Below are positions 51,692-60,672 of a DNA stretch of 64,000 nt, one piece after another (the first letter of the stretch is position 1; the number at the start of each line of letters is the position of its first letter). The position numbers and the translations under genes were made by a program. The stretch is from Sphingobacteriales bacterium 16-39-50. GTDB lineage: Bacteria; Bacteroidota; Bacteroidia; Sphingobacteriales; Sphingobacteriaceae. The notes beneath the pieces were generated by a model. It had not been told where the DNA came from. It saw only the letters and a list, made by a program, of their open reading frames with translations, and did not search any database. The stretch lies in the NCBI GenBank assembly GCA_002257025.1, contig NCHA01000002.1, positions 237,074 through 301,073 on the forward strand. Reading direction: 5' to 3'.

Positions 51692-54142
51692 CTAATTCTT
51701 AATTCGTCTTTGCTCATCTTCCAAACCGGTTGAGCGTCGGCGCTCGGGCTTAATTTCTGTCTTACCGAAACGGTAGCTCAGACTTAAACGGCCAATACGG
51801 GTTTCATTTTTCTGCTGCAGATTATAGTTAAGTCCGGTATAAGCACTGGTTATGGTTTGTCGGCGGGTATCAAATATATCGCTCAGCGCAAATTTTATGT
51901 TTGCCCGCTTGTTAAGTAAAGTTTTACTGATACCCAGATCAATACCATACTGAGAGCTTATTTTCAAAGTTCCATACTCAATCGGGGATCTGTAATCAGC
52001 CATAAGCTCTGCACTTAAGGTCTTGTTGATACTGAATTTATGCTGGGAGTTAACTTGAAATGCTACTTTTCCGCTATTCAGATCCTGCCCTCTGAGGTCG
52101 GAAGAACGAAATCCCAGATAATATGCAAGCACATTATTACTGCTGCTCCACCATTTGCTTAAAGTAACAGGGGCATTCAGGTTTAAACCATAATTGATCT
52201 GTTTATCCAGGTTCTCATTGGTCTGAAATAATGCCTTTTTAGCAGTATCAGGAAGCAAAACCTCGGTAATCACATCTCTGGTCAGGCTGTAATTTAATGA
52301 TAGATTATAGGTCTTTTTATAATTATAAGACACTTCATAGTTATTGGTGTACTGCGGATTCAGGAATGGATTTCCCTGGTTATAGGTATACTGATCCAGA
52401 AAGTAAATAAAGGGATTCAAGGCATCATAACTCGGGCGGTCGATACGGCGACTGTATGAAAAGGACATATCAAGATTTTTTGATAAAGTCTGATTAATAA
52501 AAAGGCTAGGAAAAACATCCAGATAGCTGCGCTCAACCAGTTTAGAGGTAGTAATGGAATTCCCCTTCGAATTTGTTTGCTCAGCCCTCAATCCAAGCTG
52601 AACACTTGTTTTCTTAAACTGCTTGTTCAGATTTGTATAGGCGGCATTTACATTTTCATCATATACAAACTGATTGCTTCTTCTGACATCATTTTCCCAG
52701 TTGCTGCTTTTCAGTTCCTCAAATCTGAAATCATTATCAGTTTTAACAATGCTGCTCTTTATACCGGCTTCAAATTTCATGGTCTTATTTAAAGGTAGCG
52801 TATAATCTGCCTTTAGTGCCTTAATATTGATCAACGATGGGGTACTGTTCCTGATTAAAGAAGGGGCTTTATTCGTACCGTTATAATTCACAAAACGATT
52901 GTCGTAAAGGGTTCTGTTATCGCCGTTAAAACGGGAATAATCGAGATCAAGAGAAAGCTCCATTCCCGAAGTATCCAGAATTGACTTATAATTCAAATTA
53001 TAAGCCATATTACTGTACTTACTGTTTTCATTATTGATAGCAATTACCGACGAATCGGCCTGGCTGAATGATCTCCCGATAGCCGTTATATTATTGTTCA
53101 AATCTGAACCTGAATTGCTGTAACCATTCACCAGAAGTCCCAGTGTATTATTCTTATTCAGAAAAAAGTCAAGCCCTGCTTTAAAATTATTGTTATCGCT
53201 CTTCCTCAATGAATTTACCTGCTGCCCGAAATAGGTCATCACATTTGAATTTGAAACCTCTCTGTTGATACTCATATCCTGACCCCGATCAACACTTGAG
53301 AAATTATAGTTTCCGAAAAGATTTATATCCCTGTTTCTGTGATTCAATGAAAGTCCGGCATTTGAACGATAATTATCACCATAGCCTGTACCAGCAGTTA
53401 TAGTACCGTTTGTACCTACATTATTGCTCTTTTTGGTTTTGATATTGATAATTCCTGAATTTCCTGCTGCATCATATTTGGCTGAAGGATTGGTGATGAG
53501 TTCAATCGTTTCGATCTGTGAACTGGGCATACTTTTCAGCAGGTTCGCTACATCTGCATTGCTCATATAAGTTTGCTTTCCGTCGATCATTACCAAAACT
53601 CCCTGTTTTCCCTGCATGGCAATGTTATCATTCTGGTCTACTGTAACCCCCGGGGCTCTCTGAAGTACCTCCAGGGCAGTAGAACCTGCTGCGACACTGC
53701 TATTCTCAACATTTACAACCAGCCTGTCCATTTTGCGCTCTACAAATGGCTTAATAGCTCTTACTGTGACTTCTCCAAGCATTTTACTATCCTTTGCGAC
53801 GATAATCTCAGGGAAATTCATTGAAGGATTAGCCTGATTGATGCTGAATGCTTTAGTACTTATTTTCTTAAATCCTATCATACTGGCGGTTAGAAAATAA
53901 TCTCCAGCAGGCAAATCAGAAAGCAAAAACTTACCATCAAGGTCACTTACTGCTGTACGTACGAGTGAAGAATCTGCGCTTTTCAAAAGGCTGATGGTCG
54001 CAAAGTCAAGGGGCTTTTTCTCTTCATCCAATACGCTTCCGCTTATTTTTGATCCTGGAATTTTGCTTTGGGCAAATCCGGATCCTGCGGCACCGAGGAG
54101 ACAAAGTATCGTAAGTATAAATGCAAAGTATCGTTTATTCAT
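51692..54142 (-). CDS. Outer-membrane beta-barrel receptor (TonB-receptor-like, OMP_b-brl_3)
   Basis: An 816-residue outer-membrane protein. After a signal peptide (MNKRYFAFILTILCLLGAAG) comes a carboxypeptidase-regulatory-like beta-sandwich (GSVLDEEKKPLDFATISL), a plug domain (APGVTVDQNDNIAMQGKQGV, then IETIELITNPSAKYDAAG) and an OMP_b-brl_3 beta barrel of about 600 residues. No SusD partner follows. The ATG at 54142 begins the signal peptide; upstream in-frame codons lack it. The imported ligand is unknown. Confidence 0.94.
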   Translation of the reverse strand: MNKRYFAFILTILCLLGAAGSGFAQSKIPGSKISGSVLDEEKKPLDFATISLLKSADSSLVRTAVSDLDGKFLLSDLPAGDYFLTASMIGFKKISTKAFSINQANPSMNFPEIIVAKDSKMLGEVTVRAIKPFVERKMDRLVVNVENSSVAAGSTALEVLQRAPGVTVDQNDNIAMQGKQGVLVMIDGKQTYMSNADVANLLKSMPSSQIETIELITNPSAKYDAAGNSGIINIKTKKSNNVGTNGTITAGTGYGDNYRSNAGLSLNHRNRDINLFGNYNFSSVDRGQDMSINREVSNSNVMTYFGQQVNSLRKSDNNNFKAGLDFFLNKNNTLGLLVNGYSNSGSDLNNNITAIGRSFSQADSSVIAINNENSKYSNMAYNLNYKSILDTSGMELSLDLDYSRFNGDNRTLYDNRFVNYNGTNKAPSLIRNSTPSLINIKALKADYTLPLNKTMKFEAGIKSSIVKTDNDFRFEELKSSNWENDVRRSNQFVYDENVNAAYTNLNKQFKKTSVQLGLRAEQTNSKGNSITTSKLVERSYLDVFPSLFINQTLSKNLDMSFSYSRRIDRPSYDALNPFIYFLDQYTYNQGNPFLNPQYTNNYEVSYNYKKTYNLSLNYSLTRDVITEVLLPDTAKKALFQTNENLDKQINYGLNLNAPVTLSKWWSSSNNVLAYYLGFRSSDLRGQDLNSGKVAFQVNSQHKFSINKTLSAELMADYRSPIEYGTLKISSQYGIDLGISKTLLNKRANIKFALSDIFDTRRQTITSAYTGLNYNLQQKNETRIGRLSLSYRFGKTEIKPERRRSTGLEDEQRRIKN

Positions 54143-54863
54143 TTCTATATTTTTAAAAATTCGGCACAAAAAACCTCCTAAGAATCCTTTCAATGATTCT
54201 TGCTACAAAACAGGAAATCTTATTGCTGTTATTGGTTTAAATGTATTTGATGATAAGACGGCAGGGAAATGAATAGGTTACAGTAAAAATGTGAAAAAGG
54301 GATTTTCGCATATCGGGGGTGGCGGGTCAAGCCCGCTATGGCAAAGGGAATATATTCATATAATTACTGTTAATCTTACACACCACCCCCTTTAATTCCC
54401 CCGCCGGCGGGGGACACTACCGCTAATGCACAACGCTAGAGGATAATCTTTTGATTTTTATTTAGATGCCACGCCGTCCTCCAAATGAGAGGCGGTGATT
54501 TGCCCCGTGAGGTGGCATGGGGAGGTGGGTCAAGCCAACCATGACAAAGGGCTGCTGATCAGAAAGGGGATTCCGGCTAGGGGGCCGGAATATTTGTACA
54601 GAGATTGTCATTGAGGAGGCCCGCCTGACCGGACGGGCAGGGAGGTACGACGAAGCAATCTTATAACATTCAGTAATCATAGTAGGGGATTGCTTCGCTA
54701 CACTCGCAATGACATTTAATAAGTTCCTTCTCCTCCCGCGGCGGATCAGCATGCCTGTTGCAGCCCGTGATAACATCTTACTCCAAATGAAATAAAAGCT
54801 ATAGACTCTTTTCCCTACCCCATAGCTATCGGGTCCCCATTCCCTATTCCCTATTTCCAATTC
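54143..54863. other. 720-bp gene-free stretch with several palindromic repeats
   Basis: Holds a hairpin near 54180-54201, a perfect CCCCCGCCGGCGGGGG palindrome at 54398-54413, a REP-like inverted repeat at 54607-54713, a CCCGATAGCTATCGGG-like copy at 54818-54833 and the heptamer array. An open frame of 132 codons crosses these repeats and is not called. Confidence 0.6.
54607..54713. repeat. REP-like nested inverted repeat
   Basis: Outer arms GTCATTG (54607-54613) and CAATGAC (54707-54713), inner arms CGAAGCAATC (54651-54660) and GATTGCTTCG (54688-54697). Between them is a GC-rich CCCGCC..GGACGGG element. Confidence 0.75.
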
Positions 54864-54876
54864 TCAACTCTCAATT
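54835..54876. repeat. Heptanucleotide array running into the histidine kinase 3' end
   Basis: Six 7-mers (CCCCATT, CCCTATT twice, TCCAATT, CTCAACT, CTCAATT) at an unbroken 7-bp step. The minus-strand stop codon at 54864-54866 and the last four codons lie inside the final units. Confidence 0.85.
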
Positions 54877-56207
54877 CCATTCCCAACCAACTCCTCCGGA
54901 AACGCAATCGTAAACGTTGTCCCCTTAGAAACCTCAGAAACGATTCCGATTTTGATCTGATGATAATCGGCAATACTTTTTACAATCGATAGTCCCAGGC
55001 CATATCCGGCAGATTCTTCCGACTGATTTGCTTTCTTAAAACGGTTGAAAATGGTCCCAAGTTCATCTTCAGAAATACCGATACCGGTATCGGTGATATG
55101 AATCCCATAAGAACCATCGGGATTTAACTGATCCCAGATCCGGATGCTTCCATTGGTCTTATTGTACCTGATAGCATTGTTCACCAGATTGTAAACGAGC
55201 TGGAACAACAGATCGCGGTTAATATTGACGAGCAGGAGATGTTCTGAAAGCCTTGTCTCCAGACTGATTTCCTTTTCACTTAGCCTGTGGTTAATTTCAT
55301 CCAATACATCCTCAAACAGTTCGGCCACCCTTATCGATTCCTTTTTGCTAAACTGTTCATTTTCAATTCTCGAGATCAGGAGCAGTGAATGTACTATTCT
55401 TTTGAGCCGGTTCAGAGTTCTTTGCATTCCAATCAGGCGTAACTGCACCAGCTCTGTTACTTCCGGCTCCACCATCAGGTTTTCAATTTTATTCTGGAGG
55501 ATGCCTATCGGAGTCATTAACTCGTGAGATGCATTCGCCGTAAATTCCCTTTCTTTTTCAAAAGCTTCATGAATCTGCTGCATCAGGCTGATCAGGGAAG
55601 TATCCAGGTAATGAAAATCAGTGGTTGAGGTTTTAACCGGGATTGAATTCTCATTAAAGGGGAATTTCCTGTTCTTGATTTTAGTGTTAATGATTTCACC
55701 CAATGGGCGAAGAAGGTAGCGGGTATAAAACAGATCTACAACCAGAGTGATCAGAATCAGTGCGAGAAGCACATAGGTTGCAATCCGCTGCAGAGGCCTG
55801 TTATACTGATCAATTGTATCAATGGTTTTGCCGACTTCCATCAGGTATGTGCCGCTGTCGGCCGGAAAAGAATGGGTCAAGACTCTGTAATTCAGGGTAT
55901 CCTGCTCAATGATCCGCTCATCAGTATAAATTGTATCAATTGTAAAACCTTTGGCTACGGGTTCAAGAGAGATATATTCTTCTTTCAGCATGGTATAACT
56001 ACCATAGCTTTCTTCACCCTGCAGGTAGGATTCAACCCCATTTTCGGAGACCACATCAAGAACCTTTTTTTGCTGCTGCCTGAGGTAATAATCGGTATAG
56101 GTTCTGGCTATCCCCCCAATCAGATAGGGTAGGGTAAGTACGAAAAGCAAAACGATGGCAAGCTTCGACAGCGTAATAAATAGGGTAAGCTTGCTAATTA
56201 ATTTCAC
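54864..56207 (-). CDS. Sensor histidine kinase (two-component system)
   Basis: A 447-residue kinase with transmembrane helices at about residues 12-32 and 143-163, a periplasmic sensor region between them, a linker, the phosphorylated His228 (NASHELMTPIGIL), and an ATPase domain (LVYNLVNNAIRYN, DTGIGISEDEL, GYGLGLSIVKSI). It starts with GTG at 56207, overlapping the regulator stop by one base as TAGTG. It is last in a five-gene operon and presumably phosphorylates that regulator. Confidence 0.95.
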   Translation of the reverse strand: MKLISKLTLFITLSKLAIVLLFVLTLPYLIGGIARTYTDYYLRQQQKKVLDVVSENGVESYLQGEESYGSYTMLKEEYISLEPVAKGFTIDTIYTDERIIEQDTLNYRVLTHSFPADSGTYLMEVGKTIDTIDQYNRPLQRIATYVLLALILITLVVDLFYTRYLLRPLGEIINTKIKNRKFPFNENSIPVKTSTTDFHYLDTSLISLMQQIHEAFEKEREFTANASHELMTPIGILQNKIENLMVEPEVTELVQLRLIGMQRTLNRLKRIVHSLLLISRIENEQFSKKESIRVAELFEDVLDEINHRLSEKEISLETRLSEHLLLVNINRDLLFQLVYNLVNNAIRYNKTNGSIRIWDQLNPDGSYGIHITDTGIGISEDELGTIFNRFKKANQSEESAGYGLGLSIVKSIADYHQIKIGIVSEVSKGTTFTIAFPEELVGNGIES

Positions 56208-56881
56208 TACTTCCTGATTTTATAACCTACACCCCTGACCGTTTCGAGCCATTCAACCGGTCCAAAAGCACTCAGTTTTTTGCGGATATTCTTAATGTGG
56301 ACATCAATATAATTAGAATCGTAATCATCATCTGCAAATGTGCCCCAGATATGTTCACTTAGCTGCATCCTGGTTAGCACCCTGTTCTTATGAAGAAGCA
56401 GGTAGCTGAGCAGGTCAAATTCCTTACGGGTCAGTTCAATCTCCTTTCCTGAATGGCTGACTACACGCTTTTGAAGATCGATTTTAAATTCTCCCAGATC
56501 AAGCTCATGCGTATTGACGTTAAACTTTCTCCGGGATATTGCCTGCATTCTGCTTTGTAATTCAAGCAAAGAAAAGGGTTTGGGCAAATAATCATCAGCA
56601 CCCAGATCCAGACCAACAATGCGGTCTTCAATATTTCCCCGGGCTGTAAGAATGATATAAGCCGCATCAGGGTTTAATTTTTTTGCTTCCTGTAAAACCT
56701 TCAATCCGTCAAGGTCAGGTAGTCCAAGATCCAGCAAAACAAAGTCATAGGGATTCACCCCAAGCATCTCCAGTCCCTTGCGTGCAGTATGGGCAAGGTC
56801 ACAGATGTAAAATGCCTTTTTAAGAAACGCTTCAACTTCATAAGCCAGCGTCTTTTCGTCTTCGATCAGGAGTACTTTCAA
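56207..56881 (-). CDS. OmpR-type response regulator
   Basis: A 224-residue regulator. The receiver domain has the acidic pair Glu7-Asp8, the phosphorylated Asp51 (FVLLDLGLPDLDG) and the lysine in DDYLPKPF. The C-terminal winged helix matches the OmpR/PhoB type (LTRKEFDLLSYLLLHKNRVLTR, then VDVHIKNIRKKL). It starts with TTG at 56881, one base after the stop of the outer-membrane gene; no ATG fits the conserved MKVLLIEDE start. It is coupled to the kinase. Confidence 0.95.
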   Translation of the reverse strand: MKVLLIEDEKTLAYEVEAFLKKAFYICDLAHTARKGLEMLGVNPYDFVLLDLGLPDLDGLKVLQEAKKLNPDAAYIILTARGNIEDRIVGLDLGADDYLPKPFSLLELQSRMQAISRRKFNVNTHELDLGEFKIDLQKRVVSHSGKEIELTRKEFDLLSYLLLHKNRVLTRMQLSEHIWGTFADDDYDSNYIDVHIKNIRKKLSAFGPVEWLETVRGVGYKIRK

Positions 56882-56882
56882 A

Positions 56883-57734
56883 TCAGAATTGGTAGTAGAG
56901 ACTTAAATTAAAAAATGAACGTGCTTTTTGTTTCGACTCCGAAACATTCTTCCCTAAAGCTGAAATCTGCCAGCCTGTTTCAATCAGGTAATTACTCCGG
57001 TTATATCCCAGCAAAAAATTCATATTGTATGAAATCATATCGAAGCTGCTCGCATCCCGGGTTATTCTATAGCTTAACTCCCGGCTTGTTGGATAGGGAT
57101 CAATGGGCATAGGATTGAGGGGTCTGTCGCGCCTCACAATATATTCCTCAAGGTAATGCAATGTGCCTCCTACTACCTCCAAACCTGGTTCAAAGGAGAT
57201 AAAATCATTTTTACTGAATAAACTTCCGAGGTTCAATGCTTTTGAAGCGCTGAAGGACATGAATAAATCACGCTGGGTTCCAAAGGCATAATAGGTATTC
57301 AAACCGGTTTTAAAAATATTCAGGTCGTAAGCTAATGACGCACTCAATGTATTTTCATTTGCAGCACCCAAAAGCGGAGAGTTCTGAGCAAAAATTGAGC
57401 GGCTGTATCCAAATGCGGCATTGAAATTTTTTGAGATATCGGCTTCAAATCCGGCAGAAAGGTCAAGTTCTGATATCGCCGGACCGCCTGCATTGATTAG
57501 TTTATACGAGCCCGCAGAAAAATAAAAACCACTCTTTAAACGTAAAGATGCATTTGTGAGAACATAGGGCAACTTTTGCTCTGCCGTTTGTCCGTAATAG
57601 TTGGCATTATTACCATAAATGCCGGCAAGGGTAAGGGTAGTCCGCTTTTCATCTTCTTGAGTGGAATCACGCTGGGCATATGTATTTCCAGAAAAAAGTA
57701 CCGCAGATACCAATAAAATGATCCAACTCTTCAT
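56883..57734 (-). CDS. Outer-membrane beta-barrel-like protein in two-component operon
   Basis: A 283-residue exported protein with signal peptide MKSWIILLVSAVLFSGNTYAQ. The body alternates hydrophobic and polar residues, is rich in aromatic residues and glycine, and ends LSLYYQF with a terminal phenylalanine, all typical of an outer-membrane beta barrel. No family was recognised. It lies one base before the response regulator, so it is probably the main envelope partner or target of this system. Confidence 0.8.
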   Translation of the reverse strand: MKSWIILLVSAVLFSGNTYAQRDSTQEDEKRTTLTLAGIYGNNANYYGQTAEQKLPYVLTNASLRLKSGFYFSAGSYKLINAGGPAISELDLSAGFEADISKNFNAAFGYSRSIFAQNSPLLGAANENTLSASLAYDLNIFKTGLNTYYAFGTQRDLFMSFSASKALNLGSLFSKNDFISFEPGLEVVGGTLHYLEEYIVRRDRPLNPMPIDPYPTSRELSYRITRDASSFDMISYNMNFLLGYNRSNYLIETGWQISALGKNVSESKQKARSFFNLSLYYQF

Positions 57735-57752
57735 ATCAAATAAATAGAACCT

Positions 57753-58193
57753 TTAATAATGAATACCTCCAAATCCTTTCTTCGGTATCCTCATCGGTGG
57801 TCTTCTTATTGGTATACGGTCGGTAACTGCCTTGGGCTTTAATTTGGGGATTGAACGGGGAACCTGCTTAATTCCTGATTTCTGACGAATCCTTTGATTT
57901 TCAGCATTTATCTCCTCTATTCGTCTGATATCCTCTGGTCTGTTTTCTCCGGGTCTGTTATCACCCGGTCTGTTTCCACCTTGTCTGGTATCTGCAGCCG
58001 GACGATCCTGTTCCTTTTTATCACTTCCCCTTCTTACAGGAATAGAATCCTGGAAAATGACGGGAATGGCTTCTATAGATAATATTCTGACTGGTTTACC
58101 ATCAATTTCCTTCTCCCCGGCATATACCATGACCGGAAGAATGCCAAAAGTGGCAAACAGGAAAATTTTAAGATAAACAGTTATTAATTTCAT
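57753..58193 (-). CDS. Exported proline/arginine-rich protein in two-component operon
   Basis: A 146-residue protein with a hydrophobic N-terminus (about residues 7-24) and no recognised domain. Residues about 70-90 contain repeats of the type NRPG, as in GGNRPGDNRPGENRPED, and the C-terminal third is strongly basic with many Pro-Arg pairs. It lies 18 bp upstream of the outer-membrane gene on the same strand. A structural or periplasmic spacer role is only inferred from composition. Confidence 0.75.
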   Translation of the reverse strand: MKLITVYLKIFLFATFGILPVMVYAGEKEIDGKPVRILSIEAIPVIFQDSIPVRRGSDKKEQDRPAADTRQGGNRPGDNRPGENRPEDIRRIEEINAENQRIRQKSGIKQVPRSIPKLKPKAVTDRIPIRRPPMRIPKKGFGGIHY

Positions 58194-58274
58194 TCCGTGT
58201 AAAAATAACGAAAGTTTGCCTCAAAAAGAGGCAAACAATCACTCAAAATAAAGGCAATATATATGATAGAAGCC

Positions 58275-58634
58275 TTAAAAACTCCGAACTCCGGTATTCA
58301 CACGGACATTTGTTCGGATATTTGGCTGGCTGATTTTCGTTCCTGCACCAGTTCTTGTACCAATTCCAGTTCTTGTTCTAACCCCAGTTGCACCACCGGC
58401 ATCGATTCCGGTGCCTCTGCCTCCTGTATTACAATCACCTCCCTGCCTGCGCTCTTTACCCTTTACTCCTTCTGCAGGCCTTTGCCCTGTTCTTTGACCC
58501 TCAGAGCCCACTGTTTGAGTTCCGGTCGCTCTTCCTGAGCCTGAATGTCCACCTCTGCGCATACCTCCACCTGTCTGTGAATACGCAGAAAAGGATAATA
58601 GAAATACGATAAAAAATAAAATATAAGTTTTCAT
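58275..58634 (-). CDS. Exported glycine/arginine/threonine-rich low-complexity protein
   Basis: A 119-residue protein with signal peptide MKTYILFFIVFLLSFSAYSQ and a mature part that is almost entirely low complexity: glycine, arginine, threonine, with runs such as RTRTGIGTRTGAGTK and one cysteine (GGDCNTGG). The ATG at 58634 starts the signal peptide; a longer upstream frame lacks it. It is first of the operon that ends in the two-component pair. No family is recognised. Confidence 0.72.
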   Translation of the reverse strand: MKTYILFFIVFLLSFSAYSQTGGGMRRGGHSGSGRATGTQTVGSEGQRTGQRPAEGVKGKERRQGGDCNTGGRGTGIDAGGATGVRTRTGIGTRTGAGTKISQPNIRTNVRVNTGVRSF

Positions 58635-58724
58635 GTCTTCCAATTTTAAGCATGATTGTAAATAATACTTAAAGATTGGAAGACAAGATGAAGACAAGAT
58701 GAATTTTTCGGATTATTTTAAATT

Positions 58725-60665
58725 CTATCTCAGTGAGTTGATATAGGCTGCTATTTTTAAACCATCCTCTTTCTTAACCTGCGGCATCGGAGGCATCGGA
58801 GTTGGGTACTCCGGCCAATTCTCAGGCTGAGGGTTATGTATAAGCTGAAGAATCTTTTCAGCGCTGTATTTACGCTTAGCAATATCCTTAAATGAAGGCC
58901 CAACCAGTTTTCTGTCTGGATTATGGCATGATAAACAGGTATAGGATGCCATCATCGCTTTAACATCGTTGAAAGCAGGTGCTTTTTCTGCTTGTGTAGG
59001 GTTTTGAGCTGAAGCTGTCGATTTTTGAGGTGTACCGGTACTTTGCTGAGCCTTTGCCGGGATTAGAGCAGAATTTTTAGTGCTTAATTCAGAAATTGAC
59101 AATTTCGGTCCTTCAGGAATGTTATTAAGTGTATAATAGGCCGTAGGATGTACTAGCGAATAATAATTATCCCTTTCACGTACGCCATCCAGCTTAATTG
59201 TATGAATATAATACCTGCGAAGATTGTCCACAACTATCCTTGCTTTCAATCCGTCGGCAGAAAGTTTCACCCCTCTAATATTCAGGGTTTGAGTATTTAC
59301 CGGCGGACTTCCATAAACCGGCTGGTATTTGTAGATATAACTTTCAATTGAGTATGATGCAATGTCTTTGGCAGAAACAGGGTCAACCGGTTGAGTAAAT
59401 TCAATCTCAAATCCATCAGGCATAGCCCTCACAGCTTTCATTTCAAAAGGCATTTTATTGTTCCATACCAGTCTTTCCAAACCTTCATTTGCTTCGCCGG
59501 CCGAGCCCCAGCCCCGGTTTGTTTCACCAATAAACAAAGAACCATCCCTTGCCCATGACATACGCATTACCCCGGATCTGAAACCGGTTTTAAATACAAA
59601 TGATGCACCCTGATACTCGCCGTTAACCTTTTCCATAAACACTCTAGACAACATGCTCATGCCCTGATCACCAACCAGAATCTGCCCTTCAAAAGGTCCG
59701 AAATGCCCTTTGGGAATAGTTATTGGCTCGGAAGTTGAAATTCCCAGAATCCCGTAAGGCAGCCATACAGCAGGCAAACGCAGTTCAGGAAACTCTTTTT
59801 TCATATCAAAAAGGGTCTTAAAATTCTCGTTGACAATATTTTCAGGCTTTATGTAGCGGCCCTTGTCATTCTTCGTTTTACGTGGATCAATCTTCGAATT
59901 AAATTGAGCTTCTGTCAATTTAACCGGTGATTCAGGTCTGCCGCTCCAGGCTAAACCTGCCGGATGTCCCATAAAATCACCCTTCTCCATTTTCCATAAA
60001 GCACCTGATCCCATCCAATCACCCTGATTATCAGTGTAGAATAATTCATTATTCAAAAATCCGAGCCCTGCCGGTGAGCGCATTCCGGTAGCCCATGGCT
60101 GCATCTTACCATCTTCAGTAATTCGCATTGCCCATCCTCTCCATGGCACCCGGCTTTCGCCCCTCCACCATTCCTCACTACCAAAGGCTACGTTGCCGGT
60201 CACAAAAAATGAACCATCCGGAGCGATCTTCGGTCCGAAACTATATTCATGGTAATGACCCGAAAGCGGCCAGGAATAGACTGTTTCATAAACATCTGCT
60301 TTGCCATCCAGATTGGTATCCAGCAATTTGGTTAGTTCACCCCTTTGGGCACAATACAATTCGCCATCTTTATAAGCCAGACCCAGAACCTCATGCATAC
60401 CCGAAGCAAATTTTCTAAAATAGGGTCTGCTGCTTGTCGGATTCTCAACAATGAAAATATCTCCACGGCGGGTTGAAATACCCAGATCACCATTTGGCAG
60501 GCTAACTAGTCCGCCAACCTCCAGGATAATCCCTTCGGGGGTAGCAACCTTCATAATTTTAAAGAAATCTTCCTCCTTAGGAGTTTCCTGGGCATTGGCC
60601 AAAATACTGTAGCCAAGCATAGAAATGAAGAGTATTGAATGATATATATATTTTAATTGTCTCAT
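58725..60665 (-). CDS. Exported propeller-cytochrome c fusion (sugar-dehydrogenase-like)
   Basis: A 646-residue periplasmic protein. Residues about 30-400 resemble a six-bladed PQQ/gluconolactonase-type propeller (GDLGISTRRGDIFIVEN, GLAYKDGELYCAQRGELTKL). Near residue 577 comes one cytochrome c motif, Cys577-Leu-Ser-Cys580-His581, with the distal methionine in TPMPPMPQV near the C-terminus. The substrate is not shown. It is preceded by the DUF1080 gene with a seven-base gap and so is co-transcribed with it. Confidence 0.93.
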   Translation of the reverse strand: MRQLKYIYHSILFISMLGYSILANAQETPKEEDFFKIMKVATPEGIILEVGGLVSLPNGDLGISTRRGDIFIVENPTSSRPYFRKFASGMHEVLGLAYKDGELYCAQRGELTKLLDTNLDGKADVYETVYSWPLSGHYHEYSFGPKIAPDGSFFVTGNVAFGSEEWWRGESRVPWRGWAMRITEDGKMQPWATGMRSPAGLGFLNNELFYTDNQGDWMGSGALWKMEKGDFMGHPAGLAWSGRPESPVKLTEAQFNSKIDPRKTKNDKGRYIKPENIVNENFKTLFDMKKEFPELRLPAVWLPYGILGISTSEPITIPKGHFGPFEGQILVGDQGMSMLSRVFMEKVNGEYQGASFVFKTGFRSGVMRMSWARDGSLFIGETNRGWGSAGEANEGLERLVWNNKMPFEMKAVRAMPDGFEIEFTQPVDPVSAKDIASYSIESYIYKYQPVYGSPPVNTQTLNIRGVKLSADGLKARIVVDNLRRYYIHTIKLDGVRERDNYYSLVHPTAYYTLNNIPEGPKLSISELSTKNSALIPAKAQQSTGTPQKSTASAQNPTQAEKAPAFNDVKAMMASYTCLSCHNPDRKLVGPSFKDIAKRKYSAEKILQLIHNPQPENWPEYPTPMPPMPQVKKEDGLKIAAYINSLR

Positions 60666-60672
60666 GACTGGA

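Noticed and set aside
54462..54860. Open frame of 132 codons on the minus strand
   Set aside because: It is composed of REP-like and palindromic repeats; the arginine-rich product is a repeat artefact.
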